DNA of 64,000 nt from assembly GCF_010731575.1 (NCBI RefSeq), contig NZ_AP022617.1, forward strand, positions 1,054,001 to 1,118,000. Reading direction: 5' to 3'. Shown piece by piece: positions 18,674 through 28,596 of the stretch (its first letter is position 1; each line of letters opens with the position of its first letter). This DNA is from Mycolicibacterium monacense (GTDB taxonomy: Bacteria > Actinomycetota > Actinomycetes > Mycobacteriales > Mycobacteriaceae). Made by a program: the position numbers and the translations under genes. Under the pieces are notes generated by a model. It saw only the letters and a program-made list of their open reading frames with translations. It was not told where the DNA came from and searched no databases.

Positions 18674-19819
18674 CTAGGTGGTCACGTCGACCGCTTCGTC
18701 CGCGGCGGTGACCCGCCGGGTCGGCACCGTCGCCGCGGCCGCCAACGACAGTGCGGCGACGACGAAGCACGCGACGGTGTACCAGAGGCTGCCGATCGGA
18801 TCGCCGTCGGCGGTGACACCGTCGACCGCGCCGAAGAAGGCCGGCAGCGCGGTGAGCCACAGTACGGCCATCACCGCGAGGTACACGCCGGCGTAACCGA
18901 AAATCAGTGTGGGCGACGGGTCTCGGTGTGGCCGGCCCGCGCGTAGGCGCCGCCACTGCGCGGCCAGCACCGCCGCCGAGATGACGCTCAGGACAACCAG
19001 TTCGAGCGCGTACACGACGCCGCCGACGTCGGTGCTGCCCGAGACGCCACCGGCGATGGTCGCGGGCAGCGGCAGCACGAAGGTACCGACCGACGCCAGC
19101 ACACCGACCACGACCGTGCGCAGCACCAGGCTTCCCCCGGAGAAGCTGCGGCCCGCATCGACGTGGCGTCCGACGAAGAACTGCACGCAGAACGCCAGCG
19201 ACGTCGGCCACAGCGCCGCGAACACCACCACGCTGGGCAACGGCACGGAGGCGAAGAACGGTTGGTTGAGCGGGTTGTCCAGAGTCCACTCCCACCACCG
19301 CAACTGCGGGCCGAGGTGGTCGAAGATCTCGTAGAACGCGTGGTGGACGAACCCGACGCACAGCGCGCCGACGAAAGTGCCGTAGCGGCGGAAAACGCCG
19401 AGCCGGCGGACGATCTCGAAGGAGACCGTCGCCATCATCGGATAGATCGCGACGATGTACAGCGGCAGTCGGCCCCACAGGAACTCCACCGTGAACACGT
19501 TGTGGGCGAACATCGTGTCGACGTGCTCGTCGATGCCGAACGCCGACGGGAAGTACAGCGGCGGTTCGATGATCAGCAGATAGGCGATCGCGCCGAACCA
19601 CAGCACCAGGTTCGTGGGATCGCCGTGCCGGCGCAGGCGGTTGATCGCGTACACCAGCGTCAGCACCGCGCCGACGACGATCAGGACCTCGAGCACCGGC
19701 AGCGTCCAGTTCTCCAACCCGAACGGATTGCGGAACTCGACCAGACCGCCCGCCTCGTCGCACGAGAAGCCGAGCCGCTCAGCCAGATCGGCGAAGGTGG
19801 GGGAACACAGATCAGACAT
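18674..19819 (-). CDS. Polytopic membrane protein, function unknown
   Basis: A 381-residue protein with about nine to ten hydrophobic segments. It has an N-terminal extracytoplasmic-looking stretch with two Cys (LCSPTF and FSCDEAG) and several conserved aromatic and His residues in the middle (GFVHHAFYEIFDHLGP). I do not recognise a transporter or enzyme signature. The start at 19819 overlaps the stop of the upstream metal-dependent hydrolase gene by 8 bases, so the two are co-translated and probably act together under the divergent TetR regulator. His and Glu residues within membrane segments could bind metal, but that is speculation. Confidence 0.75.
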   Translation of the reverse strand: MSDLCSPTFADLAERLGFSCDEAGGLVEFRNPFGLENWTLPVLEVLIVVGAVLTLVYAINRLRRHGDPTNLVLWFGAIAYLLIIEPPLYFPSAFGIDEHVDTMFAHNVFTVEFLWGRLPLYIVAIYPMMATVSFEIVRRLGVFRRYGTFVGALCVGFVHHAFYEIFDHLGPQLRWWEWTLDNPLNQPFFASVPLPSVVVFAALWPTSLAFCVQFFVGRHVDAGRSFSGGSLVLRTVVVGVLASVGTFVLPLPATIAGGVSGSTDVGGVVYALELVVLSVISAAVLAAQWRRLRAGRPHRDPSPTLIFGYAGVYLAVMAVLWLTALPAFFGAVDGVTADGDPIGSLWYTVACFVVAALSLAAAATVPTRRVTAADEAVDVTT

Positions 19820-20750
19820 GGGCGTCGCTCTCGTTCGTCGCCGCGGTGTACCAGCGGGTGACCTCGTAACCGGCGTCGTATCGATCGAACCACTTCTGGG
19901 CCAGATCGGGCAGCGCCTCCTGCGCGGGATCGTGGCCGGGTATCTGGCTGCGCACGACACCGGTCAGGGCGGTGAGCATCTCGCGTTTGGGCAGGCGGGC
20001 GAAGGCGTTGGCGACCGGACCGTCATACGGCGCCGTCACGAGTGGAAGTCGCTGCAGCAGAGCCTTTTTCCGCGCCTGCATGCCGAACATCGAGATCGCG
20101 TCGATCCGCCGGTCCTCGAGAGGGACGTGCACGTTGAAGCCCGCGCAGGCGATCTTGAGCGCGGCCCACACGTGGGCGAAGACCGACGGCGCCACCCGCA
20201 TGCGGTACCAGGGGCTGGCGACCACCGCGTCGTAGATCGTCAGCGCGGAACTGCGGTGTTCGACCTCCTCGACGAAGTGCCACAGGAACAGCGAGGCCAC
20301 CCGGTCGTCGCCCGGGGCGAACAGGGTGGCGTCGTTGTCGAGCATCAGTTTGAACGCCGGGGTGAAGGTGGCCTCGAGATCGGCGGTGTAGGCGAGCCGG
20401 TACTCGAGGGGGGTGTTGGCCGTCAGGTCGTCGTAGGAGGCGATCACCTCGTCGAGGGTCTGCTTGAGGCCCGGGTACTGCTTGATCAGCGCCTTGGTGT
20501 GCTGGCGGTGGGCCATCGAGTGCTGGCCTTCCTGCCGGGTGAAGGCGTCGGCCTCGGCGGCCACCACGGGATCGGTGATCCGCGGCATCACCTCGGGGAC
20601 CATCGCGCCGATCATCTTCTCGAACGCCACCGCGAGGAACGAGACGGCGTTGGCCATCGACGAGAACGCGGGGTTGTCCTCGTTCCAGCAGAACGGAACC
20701 GGCGATTCGGCGAACGCGAAACGCATCTTGCGGACGATCAGCTCGGACAT
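19812..20750 (-). CDS. Predicted metal-dependent hydrolase (di-metal helical family, PF10118-like)
   Basis: A 312-residue all-helical protein with two ExxH pairs, EGQH in TRQEGQHSMAHRQH and EVEH in HFVEEVEHRSSAL. This is the pattern of a ferritin-like di-metal centre used by the 'predicted metal-dependent hydrolase' family. The ATG at 20750 is preceded by AGAGGGGCG as ribosome-binding site. A TATGAT -10 lies in the inverted-repeat region upstream. It is the first gene of a two-gene operon with a membrane protein and is divergent from TetR. The substrate is unknown; relatives often sit beside fatty-acid or alkane modules. Confidence 0.75.
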   Translation of the reverse strand: MSELIVRKMRFAFAESPVPFCWNEDNPAFSSMANAVSFLAVAFEKMIGAMVPEVMPRITDPVVAAEADAFTRQEGQHSMAHRQHTKALIKQYPGLKQTLDEVIASYDDLTANTPLEYRLAYTADLEATFTPAFKLMLDNDATLFAPGDDRVASLFLWHFVEEVEHRSSALTIYDAVVASPWYRMRVAPSVFAHVWAALKIACAGFNVHVPLEDRRIDAISMFGMQARKKALLQRLPLVTAPYDGPVANAFARLPKREMLTALTGVVRSQIPGHDPAQEALPDLAQKWFDRYDAGYEVTRWYTAATNESDAHV

Positions 20751-20767
20751 CGACGCCCCTCTGTAAT

Positions 20768-20801
20768 CATACAAACACTACGATCTCTGTATGTTTGTAT
20801 G
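20768..20801. promoter_or_regulatory. TetR operator: perfect 10-bp inverted repeat
   Basis: CATACAAACA (20768-20777) and TGTTTGTATG (20792-20801) are perfect inverted copies separated by 14 bases. The right arm overlaps a tandem TGTATG. The left arm covers the TATGAT -10 of the minus-strand operon. TACGAT (20779-20784) inside the spacer could serve the TetR gene itself. This is a classic autoregulatory divergent arrangement. Confidence 0.75.
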
Positions 20802-20844
20802 TTCAGGCGCTGCTCGTCAAGCGTGCGCGCTACCCTGCAGGCCC

Positions 20845-21453
20845 ATGGCCCGTAGAAGAGGGTGGAACGGTAGCCCGCCCGCCGACGACGAGGAGGCCTC
20901 CCGGCGCATCGTCGAGGCGGCGGTGGGGCTGCTGGCCCAGACTGGAACCGCGATCAGCATCTCGGATGTCGCCGCCTCACTCGGCGTCATCCGCCAGACC
21001 GTGTACCGCTACTACCCGACCGCCGACGCGCTGATGCGGGCAGCGGCGATCGCCTCGGTCGACGACTTCCTCGATCGCCTGGCCGAAGCCGTCCGCGGCA
21101 TCGAGGATCCCGCCGAGGCGATGACCGAGGGCGTGCTGTACGTGCTCGACGAGGTGGCGCGGACCCCGCATCTGGGCATCCTGCTGTCCGAGCCCTACGT
21201 CAACACCCACTCCGGGGAAGTCGCCTCCGACGAGGCGCGGGCGATCGGCATGCGGATGGTCAACCGCTTCGACGTCGACTGGGTCGACCACGGTTACGAC
21301 GACGCGGCGCTGGTGGACCTCGTGGAGTTCACGCTGCGCACCATGCTGTCGTTCTTCGTGGCGCCCAATCCGCCGTCGCGTTCCCGCGACGATCTCCGCC
21401 GCTTCGTGCACCGCTGGCTGGGTGGGGCCATCATGGCCCAGAACCGCCTCTGA
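20845..21453 (+). CDS. TetR family transcriptional regulator
   Basis: Regulator of 202 residues. The helix-turn-helix spans about residues 20-65 ([22 protein letters not shown]). The rest is a ligand-binding domain with aromatic patches. I use the ATG at 20845 (MARRRGWNG), where TACCCT lies 8 bases upstream. An in-frame ATG at 20791 with TACGAT 6 bases upstream would add 18 residues and overlap the operator, so either start is possible. It probably represses the divergent metal-hydrolase and membrane-protein operon and itself. Confidence 0.85.
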   Translation: MARRRGWNGSPPADDEEASRRIVEAAVGLLAQTGTAISISDVAASLGVIRQTVYRYYPTADALMRAAAIASVDDFLDRLAEAVRGIEDPAEAMTEGVLYVLDEVARTPHLGILLSEPYVNTHSGEVASDEARAIGMRMVNRFDVDWVDHGYDDAALVDLVEFTLRTMLSFFVAPNPPSRSRDDLRRFVHRWLGGAIMAQNRL

Positions 21454-21487
21454 GCTGCGCATTGACTGTTCCCGAAACCGGGGCCGG

Positions 21488-21501
21488 TACGCTGTCCGCC
21501 G
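21488..21501 (+). promoter_or_regulatory. Leaderless promoter for ndk
   Basis: TACGCT (21488-21493) is 7 bases before the GTG at 21501. A TTGACT (21462-21467) lies upstream but 20 bases away, which is longer than ideal. The TACGCT hexamer recurs at proA and the GntR gene. Confidence 0.6.
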
Positions 21502-21911
21502 TGACTGAGCGGACCCTGGTTCTGATCAAGCCCGACGGCGTGCAACGGCGCCTGGTCGGGGAAATTCTCGGCCGGATCGAGCGCAAGGGTCTGACCCTCG
21601 CCGCGCTCGAACTGAAGACCGTCGACGACGAACTGGCCCGGCGGCACTACGCCGAGCACGAGGGCAAGCCGTTCTTCGGTTCGCTGCTGGAATTCATCAC
21701 CTCGGGCCCCGTGGTCGCCGCGATCGTCGAGGGTCCGCGCGCGATCGCCGCATTCCGTCAGATCGCCGGCGGCACCGATCCGGTGGAGAAGGCCACACCC
21801 GGCACCATCCGCGCCGACCTGGCCCTGGTCACCCAGGACAACCTGGTGCACGGCTCCGATTCGCCGGAGTCCGCGGCCCGCGAAATCGACCTCTGGTTCC
21901 CCGGCCGCTGA
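21501..21911 (+). CDS. ndk: Nucleoside diphosphate kinase
   Basis: Transfers the gamma phosphate of ATP to nucleoside diphosphates through a phosphohistidine. The 136-residue protein has the same length as M. tuberculosis NdkA. The active site is His117 in NLVHGSDS; the N-terminal [11 protein letters not shown] strand and the [10 protein letters not shown] nucleotide segment are intact. The GTG start is fixed by family alignment ([11 protein letters not shown]) and by the -10. A hairpin follows the stop. Confidence 0.96.
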   Translation: MTERTLVLIKPDGVQRRLVGEILGRIERKGLTLAALELKTVDDELARRHYAEHEGKPFFGSLLEFITSGPVVAAIVEGPRAIAAFRQIAGGTDPVEKATPGTIRADLALVTQDNLVHGSDSPESAAREIDLWFPGR

Positions 21912-21920
21912 CGTTTGTTT

Positions 21921-21945
21921 GCGGCGCCTGGTCGGTGGGCGCCGC
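21921..21945 (+). terminator. Hairpin after ndk
   Basis: GCGGCGCC (21921-21928) and GGCGCCGC (21938-21945) form an 8-bp perfect stem with a 9-base loop 10 bases after the ndk stop. There is no U-tract, as is common for mycobacterial terminators. Confidence 0.6.
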
Positions 21946-21954
21946 GTCGTGTGG

Positions 21955-22206
21955 GATACTGGTCGCGGGTAGCCGGACTTCAACCAGAGTTCGTCGCCCG
22001 AATGAAGACTTCGACGTGCGCGACCACCGCGACCGCGGTGCGGCGCCGACCGTCCAGCCGTCATTCAGCCAGGCACTGAGTGGGTTCTGACCTGGGGCCG
22101 CTCGGAGCGAGACCACAACAAACCCGGGGAAGTCTCACCGGGTACAACAGCGGAAGCCCTCGCGTGGCCGCGTCGTACGACGCGCCCGGGGGCTTGAGGA
22201 GAATAC
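21955..22206 (+). promoter_or_regulatory. rne promoter and long leader
   Basis: GATACT (21955-21960), preceded by TG-rich sequence, is a plausible -10 that would start the rne mRNA near 21967 and give a leader of about 240 bases. A long rne 5' UTR is a known feature of mycobacteria and may tie RNase E synthesis to its own activity. The leader ends with GGAGG-like TGAGGAG 8 bases before the GTG. No open frame in it looks real. Confidence 0.55.
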
Positions 22207-25170
22207 GTGGCCGACAGTGAAAATACTCAAGCCCAAGACTCGCCGGACTCTTCAGAAGAGGCTTCGCCTCGCGAAAGACTTCCCGAACGCCTGAGGGTGC
22301 ACTCACTGGCCCGGGTGCTGGGCACCACCAGCCGGCGGGTCCTCGACGCACTGGCCGAACTCGACGGCCGCGCTCGCAGCGCGCACTCGACCGTCGACAA
22401 GACCGAGGCCGAGCGGGTCCGCGAAGTGCTCGCCGGCAGCGACGGGGACGCCCCCGTCGAAGCCCCGGCGCCCGCGGAGATCGCCGAGTCGGTCGCCGAT
22501 GCCCCCGAGGTGGTCATCGAGACGGTCGAGTCGGTCGAGGTCACGATCGACGTGGCTCCCGTCGATGACACGCCGGACGTGCCGGAACCCGAGGACGAGC
22601 CGGAATCGCGGACGATCCTCGAGACGGCCCCCGTCGAGCGGGCGGACTACCTGCCGCTGTTTGTCGCACCCCAGCCGGTGCGGTTCGAGCCCGCCGACGA
22701 GGACGACGACGAAGACGAGGACGACGACGTCGCCGCGTCGGCCGACAGCGAGGACGACGACGAGGACGACCAGTCGGAGCGGCCCGCCGCGCGGCGCCGC
22801 CGGCGGGGACGCCGCGGCCGGGGCCGGGGGCGCGGCGAACAGAGCGACGACAACGGGGAGCCCGACGCCGCCGAGGGCACCGAGACGAAGACCGACGGGC
22901 AGGCCGACTCCGATCAGGACACCGGCGACGACTCCGACGAGGACGGCGACGAGGACACCTCGGGTGGCGACGGCAGTTCGCGGAGGCGTCGCCGCCGGCG
23001 TCGGCGCAAGTCCGGCGCGTCGGACGACTCCGACAACGGTTCACCCGACGACCCGCCGAACACCGTCGTGCACGAACGCCCGCCGCGTGAGCGGGGTGGC
23101 AAGTCCGGCGACAGCGACGACAACGAGATCCAGGGCATCAGCGGCTCGACCCGGCTGGAAGCCAAGCGGCAGCGCCGTCGCGACGGTCGGGACGCCGGAC
23201 GCCGCCGCCCGCCGATCCTGTCCGAGGCCGAGTTCCTCGCCCGCCGCGAGGCCGTCGAACGCGTCATGGTGGTGCGCGACAAGGTCCGCACCGAACCGCC
23301 CCACGAGGGTGCGCGCTACACCCAGATCGCGGTGCTCGAGGACGGGGTCGTCGTCGAACACTTCGTGACGTCGCCGGCCTCGGCGTCCCTGGTCGGCAAC
23401 ATCTACCTGGGCATCGTGCAGAACGTGCTCCCGTCGATGGAGGCCGCGTTCGTCGACATCGGTCGCGGTCGCAACGGCGTGCTCTACGCCGGTGAGGTGA
23501 ACTGGGAGGCCGCGGGTCTCGGCGGGCAGAACCGCAAGATCGAGCAGGCGCTCAAACCCGGCGACTACGTCGTCGTGCAGGTCAGCAAGGATCCGGTCGG
23601 GCACAAGGGTGCCCGCCTGACCACGCAGGTGTCGCTGGCCGGCCGTTACCTGGTGTACGTGCCGGGTGCGTCGTCGACCGGGATCAGCCGCAAGCTGCCC
23701 GACACCGAGCGGCAACGGCTCAAGGAGATCCTGCGCGAAGTGGTGCCCGCCGACGCCGGGGTGATCATCCGCACCGCGTCGGAGGGCGTGAAGGAAGACG
23801 ACATCCGCTCCGACGTGAACCGGTTGCAGGAGCGCTGGACACAGATCGAGGCCAAGGCCGCCGAGATCACCGCGAAGAAGGCCGGCGCCGCCGTCGCGCT
23901 CTACGAAGAGCCCGACGTGCTGGTGAAGGTGATCCGCGACCTGTTCAACGAGGATTTCTCCGGGCTGATCGTCTCGGGTGACGAGGCGTGGAACACCATC
24001 AACTCCTACGTCGAGTCCGTGGCGCCCGACCTGATGCCGCGGCTGACCAAGTACGAACCGGCAGGCAACCCCAACGGCGAGGGTCCGGATGTGTTCGCCG
24101 TGCACCGCATCGACGAACAACTCGCCAAGGCCATGGACCGCAAGGTGTGGCTGCCGTCGGGCGGGACGCTGGTCATCGACCGCACCGAGGCGATGACCGT
24201 CGTCGACGTCAACACCGGCAAGTTCACCGGGTCGGGCGGCAACCTCGAGCAGACGGTCACCCGCAACAATCTCGAGGCGGCCGAGGAGATCGTGCGCCAA
24301 CTGCGGTTGCGCGACATCGGCGGCATCATCGTCATCGACTTCATCGACATGGTGCTCGAGTCGAACCGCGATCTGGTGTTGCGGCGGCTGACCGAGGCGC
24401 TGGCCCGTGACCGCACCCGCCACCAGGTGTCCGAGGTGACCTCGCTGGGTCTGGTGCAGCTGACGCGTAAGCGGCTGGGCACCGGGCTGATCGAGGCCTT
24501 CTCCACCCCGTGTCCGCACTGTGCGGGGCGCGGCATCGTGCTGCACGGCGATCCGATCGACAACGCCTCGGGTAACGGGCGCAAGTCCGAGCCGGGGACG
24601 GGCAGGCGCAGCAAGCGCGGCAAGAAGGGCGGTAAGCCCGAGGAGGCGCCCGCGGCCGTGCCGGTGATCAAGGTGCCGCCGCACCCCGCCGGTGAGCACC
24701 CGATGTTCAAGGCGATGGCCGCCGCGAACGGCCGCGACGACGAGTCCGAGGACGAGTCCGACGAGTCGGCCGATGAGCAGTCCGGTGCGCGCGAGGACGA
24801 CACCGCCGAGAAGGTGCACGAGGCCGTCGGTGAAGAACTCGACGACGAGGACTTCGAGGACGCGGAGGACGCGGAGGACTCCGACGATTCCGATGAGGAC
24901 GAGGACGAGGATTCCGACGACTCCGATGAGGACGAGATCGACCTCGACAACGACGACGACGAAGAGGACGACGACATCGAGGTCCTCGACGACGAGGATT
25001 CCGACGAGGACGAGGATTCCGACGAGGACGAGGATTCCGACGAGGATTCCGATGAAGACTCCGATGAGGACTCCGATGACGAGGACGAACCCGAGGTGAT
25101 CGCGGTCCCGGTGCGGCGTCCGCGCCGACGCGCTGCCGCACGTCCGGCGGGTCCGCCCAGCAGCGAGTAG
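22207..25170 (+). CDS. rne: Ribonuclease E/G
   Basis: Endoribonuclease central to mRNA decay and rRNA/tRNA processing, 987 residues. The catalytic core (about residues 340-800) has the S1 RNA-binding segment (EAAFVDIGRGRNGVLYAGEV), the DNase-I-like region with the metal ligands in TVVDVNTGKF and GIIVIDFIDM, and the Zn-link CPHCAGRG near residue 770. As in other actinobacteria, the disordered arms are on both sides of the core. The N-terminal arm alternates acidic runs with Arg-rich blocks ([15 protein letters not shown]), and the C-terminal arm is extremely acidic (DSDEDE repeats). The GTG start follows TGAGGAG. These arms are the expected binding sites for RNA and degradosome partners. Confidence 0.96.
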   Translation: MADSENTQAQDSPDSSEEASPRERLPERLRVHSLARVLGTTSRRVLDALAELDGRARSAHSTVDKTEAERVREVLAGSDGDAPVEAPAPAEIAESVADAPEVVIETVESVEVTIDVAPVDDTPDVPEPEDEPESRTILETAPVERADYLPLFVAPQPVRFEPADEDDDEDEDDDVAASADSEDDDEDDQSERPAARRRRRGRRGRGRGRGEQSDDNGEPDAAEGTETKTDGQADSDQDTGDDSDEDGDEDTSGGDGSSRRRRRRRRRKSGASDDSDNGSPDDPPNTVVHERPPRERGGKSGDSDDNEIQGISGSTRLEAKRQRRRDGRDAGRRRPPILSEAEFLARREAVERVMVVRDKVRTEPPHEGARYTQIAVLEDGVVVEHFVTSPASASLVGNIYLGIVQNVLPSMEAAFVDIGRGRNGVLYAGEVNWEAAGLGGQNRKIEQALKPGDYVVVQVSKDPVGHKGARLTTQVSLAGRYLVYVPGASSTGISRKLPDTERQRLKEILREVVPADAGVIIRTASEGVKEDDIRSDVNRLQERWTQIEAKAAEITAKKAGAAVALYEEPDVLVKVIRDLFNEDFSGLIVSGDEAWNTINSYVESVAPDLMPRLTKYEPAGNPNGEGPDVFAVHRIDEQLAKAMDRKVWLPSGGTLVIDRTEAMTVVDVNTGKFTGSGGNLEQTVTRNNLEAAEEIVRQLRLRDIGGIIVIDFIDMVLESNRDLVLRRLTEALARDRTRHQVSEVTSLGLVQLTRKRLGTGLIEAFSTPCPHCAGRGIVLHGDPIDNASGNGRKSEPGTGRRSKRGKKGGKPEEAPAAVPVIKVPPHPAGEHPMFKAMAAANGRDDESEDESDESADEQSGAREDDTAEKVHEAVGEELDDEDFEDAEDAEDSDDSDEDEDEDSDDSDEDEIDLDNDDDEEDDDIEVLDDEDSDEDEDSDEDEDSDEDSDEDSDEDSDDEDEPEVIAVPVRRPRRRAAARPAGPPSSE
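24838..25091 (+). repeat. Acidic Asp/Glu/Ser repeat region within rne
   Basis: The coding sequence here is built from repeated GACGAGGA and GATTCCGA units encoding DSDEDED-type peptides; near-identical 18-bp units recur between about 25000 and 25080. Such repeats can expand or contract by slippage, so the tail length probably varies between strains. Confidence 0.7.
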
Positions 25171-25175
25171 GCGGT

Positions 25176-25205
25176 TTGACCCTTTACCTGCTGGTCACGT
25201 ACCCT
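25176..25205 (+). promoter_or_regulatory. Promoter for rplU-rpmA
   Basis: TTGACC (25176-25181), an 18-base spacer and TACCCT (25200-25205) make the best sigma-A-type promoter in this part. Transcription would start near 25212, giving a leader of about 120 bases. That leader contains GCCGCC...GGCGGC (25215-25241), which can fold and might be an autoregulatory L21 leader. Confidence 0.65.
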
Positions 25206-25332
25206 TGACCAGTTGCCGCCAGGCTGACTGCCGGCGGCGGCGGGATCGAATCGACACCCGCACCCAGACCCGCGCACGCAGCCCCCGGGCAACGCAGTGC
25301 GCGCACCGGCTACGGAAGAGGACTAGGACACG

Positions 25333-25644
25333 ATGGCGAGCTACGCAATCGTCAAGACCGGCGGCAAGCAGTACAAGGTCGCCGTTGGTGACGTGGTCAA
25401 GGTCGAGAAGCTCGACTCCGAGCCGGGCGCGTCGGTGTCGCTGCCGGTCGCCCTGGTCGTCGACGGTGCCAATGTCACCAGCAAGGCCGAGGATCTGGCC
25501 AAGGTCGCCGTCACCGGCGAGGTGCTCGAGCACACCAAGGGCCCGAAGATCCGGATTCACAAGTTCAAGAACAAGACCGGCTACCACAAGCGTCAGGGTC
25601 ACCGTCAGCAGTTGACGGTCCTGAAGGTCACCGGCATCAAGTAA
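25333..25644 (+). CDS. rplU: 50S ribosomal protein L21
   Basis: Large-subunit ribosomal protein of 103 residues, starting [16 protein letters not shown]. The C-terminal signature [20 protein letters not shown] binds 23S rRNA. It precedes rpmA by 14 bases in the universally conserved order rplU-rpmA-obgE. Confidence 0.98.
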
Positions 25645-25658
25645 CTGGAGGCGATGAC

Positions 25659-25925
25659 ATGGCACACAAGAAGGGCGCGTCCAGCTCGCGCAACGGTCGT
25701 GATTCCGCCGCCCAGCGGCTCGGTGTGAAGCGCTTCGGCGGTCAGGTTGTCAAGGCCGGCGAGATCATCGTGCGCCAGCGCGGCACCCACTTCCATCCGG
25801 GCGTCAACGTCGGCCGTGGCGGCGACGACACGCTGTTCGCCACTGCCCCCGGCTCCGTCGAATTCGGCAGCCGTCGCGGTCGCAAGACCGTCAACATCGT
25901 TCCGGTCGCCCGACCGGAGGCCTGA
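25659..25925 (+). CDS. rpmA: 50S ribosomal protein L27
   Basis: Large-subunit ribosomal protein of 88 residues ([28 protein letters not shown]), whose N-terminal tail reaches the peptidyl-transferase centre. CTGGAGG upstream is a good ribosome-binding site. The N terminus begins directly with MAHKKG, without the cleaved leader found in Firmicutes. Confidence 0.98.
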
Positions 25926-26008
25926 TCCCGGCGCCGAGATCGACGTTTGTGCGCCGGCTTCTCGCAAGTTAGCGCCCATCTGTTCATTCGGCGAAGGAGT
26001 GATCGACT

Positions 26009-27466
26009 ATGCCCCGCTTCGTCGACCGTGTCGTGATCCACGCGCGGGCCGGCAACGGCGGCAACGGCTGCGCGTCGGTGCACCGCGAGAAGTTCAAACC
26101 ACTCGGCGGTCCCGACGGCGGTAACGGCGGTCGCGGCGGCAGCATCGTGCTGGTCGTCGATCCGCAGGTGCACACACTGCTCGACTTCCACTTCCACCCG
26201 CATGTCGTGGCGCCCTCCGGCAAGCAGGGCGCAGGCAGCAATCGTGACGGTGCGGCCGGTGCCGACCTCGAGGTCAGGGTGCCCGACGGCACCGTCGTCC
26301 TCGACGAAGAAGGTCGAGTGCTGGCCGACCTCGTCGGCGCGGGCACCCGGTTCGAAGCCGCGGCGGGTGGTCGCGGCGGCCTCGGCAACGCCGCGCTGGC
26401 CTCCCGCTCCCGCAGGGCCCCCGGCTTCGCGCTGCTCGGCGAGAAGGGGCAGGTCCGCGAGCTCACCCTCGAGCTGAAGACGGTCGCCGACGTCGGGCTG
26501 ATCGGGTTCCCGTCGGCGGGCAAATCCTCACTGGTGTCCACGATCTCGGCGGCCAAACCGAAGATCGCCGACTACCCCTTCACCACGCTGGTGCCCAACC
26601 TCGGGGTCGTCTCGGCCGGTGACCACACCTTCACGGTCGCCGACGTGCCCGGATTGATCCCCGGCGCTTCCGAAGGGCGCGGGTTGGGCCTGGAATTCCT
26701 CCGCCACATCGAACGCTGCGCCGTGCTGGTGCACGTCGTCGACTGCGCGACGATGGAACCCGGCCGCGACCCGATCTCCGACATCGAGGCGCTCGAAGCC
26801 GAACTGGCCGCCTATCGCCCGACACTGCAGGGTGATTCGACGCTCGGCGACCTCGCCGAACGTCCGCGCGCGGTGGTACTCAACAAGATCGACGTGCCCG
26901 ACGCCCGCGAACTGGCCGACTTCGTCCGCGACGAGGTGGCCGAGCGGTTCGGCTGGCCGGTGTTCGAGGTCTCCACGGTGGCGCGAGAAGGTCTGCGGCC
27001 GTTCATCTTCGCGCTGTGGGACATGGTCCGCACCTACCGCGAGGCCCAACCGCCCGTCGTCCCGCGCCGCCCGATCATCCGGCCCATCGCCGTCGACGAG
27101 ACCGGGTTCTCCGTGCACCCCGACGGACAGGGCGGGTTCGTGGTGCGCGGCACGCGGCCCGAACGCTGGATCAACCAAACCGATTTCGACAACGACGAGG
27201 CGGTCGGCTACCTCGGTGACCGGTTGGCCCGCCTCGGCGTCGAAGAGGAGCTGCTGCGGCTCGGCGCGCGTCCCGGCTGTGCGGTGACCATCGGGGACAT
27301 GACGTTCGACTGGGAGCCCCAGACGCCCGCCGGGGTGGACGTGCAGATGTCCGGCCGCGGCACCGACACCCGCCTCGAGCAGACCGACCGCGTCTCGGCG
27401 GCCGAGCGCAAGATCGCCCGGCGGGAGCGTCGGCAGTCCACCGACGAGCCCGGCGGTGAGGAATGA
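26009..27466 (+). CDS. obgE: GTPase Obg/CgtA
   Basis: Essential GTPase that acts in 50S assembly and stress responses, 485 residues. The Gly-rich Obg fold occupies about 1-158 ([17 protein letters not shown]). The G domain follows with [19 protein letters not shown] and NKID. A C-terminal OCT domain comes after about residue 340 and ends in a basic, disordered tail. GAAGGAG is placed 9 bases before the ATG. The stop overlaps proB (ATGA). Confidence 0.97.
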   Translation: MPRFVDRVVIHARAGNGGNGCASVHREKFKPLGGPDGGNGGRGGSIVLVVDPQVHTLLDFHFHPHVVAPSGKQGAGSNRDGAAGADLEVRVPDGTVVLDEEGRVLADLVGAGTRFEAAAGGRGGLGNAALASRSRRAPGFALLGEKGQVRELTLELKTVADVGLIGFPSAGKSSLVSTISAAKPKIADYPFTTLVPNLGVVSAGDHTFTVADVPGLIPGASEGRGLGLEFLRHIERCAVLVHVVDCATMEPGRDPISDIEALEAELAAYRPTLQGDSTLGDLAERPRAVVLNKIDVPDARELADFVRDEVAERFGWPVFEVSTVAREGLRPFIFALWDMVRTYREAQPPVVPRRPIIRPIAVDETGFSVHPDGQGGFVVRGTRPERWINQTDFDNDEAVGYLGDRLARLGVEEELLRLGARPGCAVTIGDMTFDWEPQTPAGVDVQMSGRGTDTRLEQTDRVSAAERKIARRERRQSTDEPGGEE

Positions 27467-28596
27467 CCGAGGCCGCCACCCGTCCGTCCGTGCACCGCGA
27501 GGCCGTCCGCACCGCGCGCAGTGTCGTCGTCAAGATCGGCACCACCGCGCTGACCACGCCGACCGGCGTATTCGACGCCAACCGGCTGGCCACGCTGGTC
27601 GAGGCGATCGAGAAGCGGATGAAGGCGGGCTCCGACGTCGTCATCGTGTCGTCCGGCGCCATCGCGGCCGGTATCGAACCGTTGCGGCTGTCCAAGCGGC
27701 CGACCGATCTGGCCACCAAACAGGCCGCCGCCAGCGTCGGGCAGGTCGCGCTGATCAACTCGTGGAACACCGCCTTCGCCCGGTATGAGCGCACCGTCGG
27801 ACAGGTGCTGCTCACCGCCCACGACATCTCGATGCGCGTGCAGCACACCAACGCCGCCCGCACCCTCGACCGGTTGCGCGCACTGCACGCCGTGGCGATC
27901 GTCAACGAGAACGACACGGTCGCGACCAACGAGATCCGGTTCGGCGACAACGACCGGCTCTCGGCACTGGTGGCGCATCTGGTGGGGGCGGATGCGCTCG
28001 TGCTGCTCTCCGATATCGACGGCCTCTACGACGGCGATCCGCGGAAAGCGGGCCCGGACAACCCGGCCCGCTTCATCGCCGAGGTCAACGGAGCCGACGA
28101 CCTCGACGGGGTGGTGGCCGGGCGCGGCAGCCACCTCGGCACCGGCGGTATGGCGTCGAAGTTGTCGTCGGCGCTGCTGGCCGCAGATGCCGGTGTTCCG
28201 GTGCTGCTGGCCGCCGCCGCCGACGCTGCCACCGCACTGTCGGATGCGTCGGTCGGCACGGTGTTCGCCCCTCGCGCGGAGCGGATGTCGGCGCGGCGCT
28301 TCTGGGTGCGGTACGCCGCCGAGTCCACAGGTGCGTTGACCCTCGACGAGGGTGCGGTCAATGCCGTTGTGCGGCAACGGCGTTCGCTGCTGCCCGCGGG
28401 TATCACCGGGGTGTCGGGACGGTTCTACGGCGGCGACGTCGTGGAGTTGCGCGCACCCGATGCGACCATGGTCGCCCGTGGCGTGGTGGCCTACGACGCG
28501 ACCGAACTGGCCACCATGCTGGGCCGTTCGACGTCGGACCTACCCGCCGACATGCGCAGGCCGGCCGTCCACGCCGACGACCTCGTCGCCGTCTGA
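27463..28596 (+). CDS. proB: Glutamate 5-kinase
   Basis: First enzyme of proline synthesis, phosphorylating glutamate at the gamma carboxyl. The 377-residue protein has an amino-acid-kinase domain ([11 protein letters not shown] near residue 22, [12 protein letters not shown] near 64, [11 protein letters not shown] near 147) and a C-terminal PUA domain from about residue 285. It is coupled to obgE. Its last 57 bases are overlapped on the other strand by the 3' end of an unknown gene. proA lies 9 kb away, not adjacent. Confidence 0.96.
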   Translation: MTEAATRPSVHREAVRTARSVVVKIGTTALTTPTGVFDANRLATLVEAIEKRMKAGSDVVIVSSGAIAAGIEPLRLSKRPTDLATKQAAASVGQVALINSWNTAFARYERTVGQVLLTAHDISMRVQHTNAARTLDRLRALHAVAIVNENDTVATNEIRFGDNDRLSALVAHLVGADALVLLSDIDGLYDGDPRKAGPDNPARFIAEVNGADDLDGVVAGRGSHLGTGGMASKLSSALLAADAGVPVLLAAAADAATALSDASVGTVFAPRAERMSARRFWVRYAAESTGALTLDEGAVNAVVRQRRSLLPAGITGVSGRFYGGDVVELRAPDATMVARGVVAYDATELATMLGRSTSDLPADMRRPAVHADDLVAV

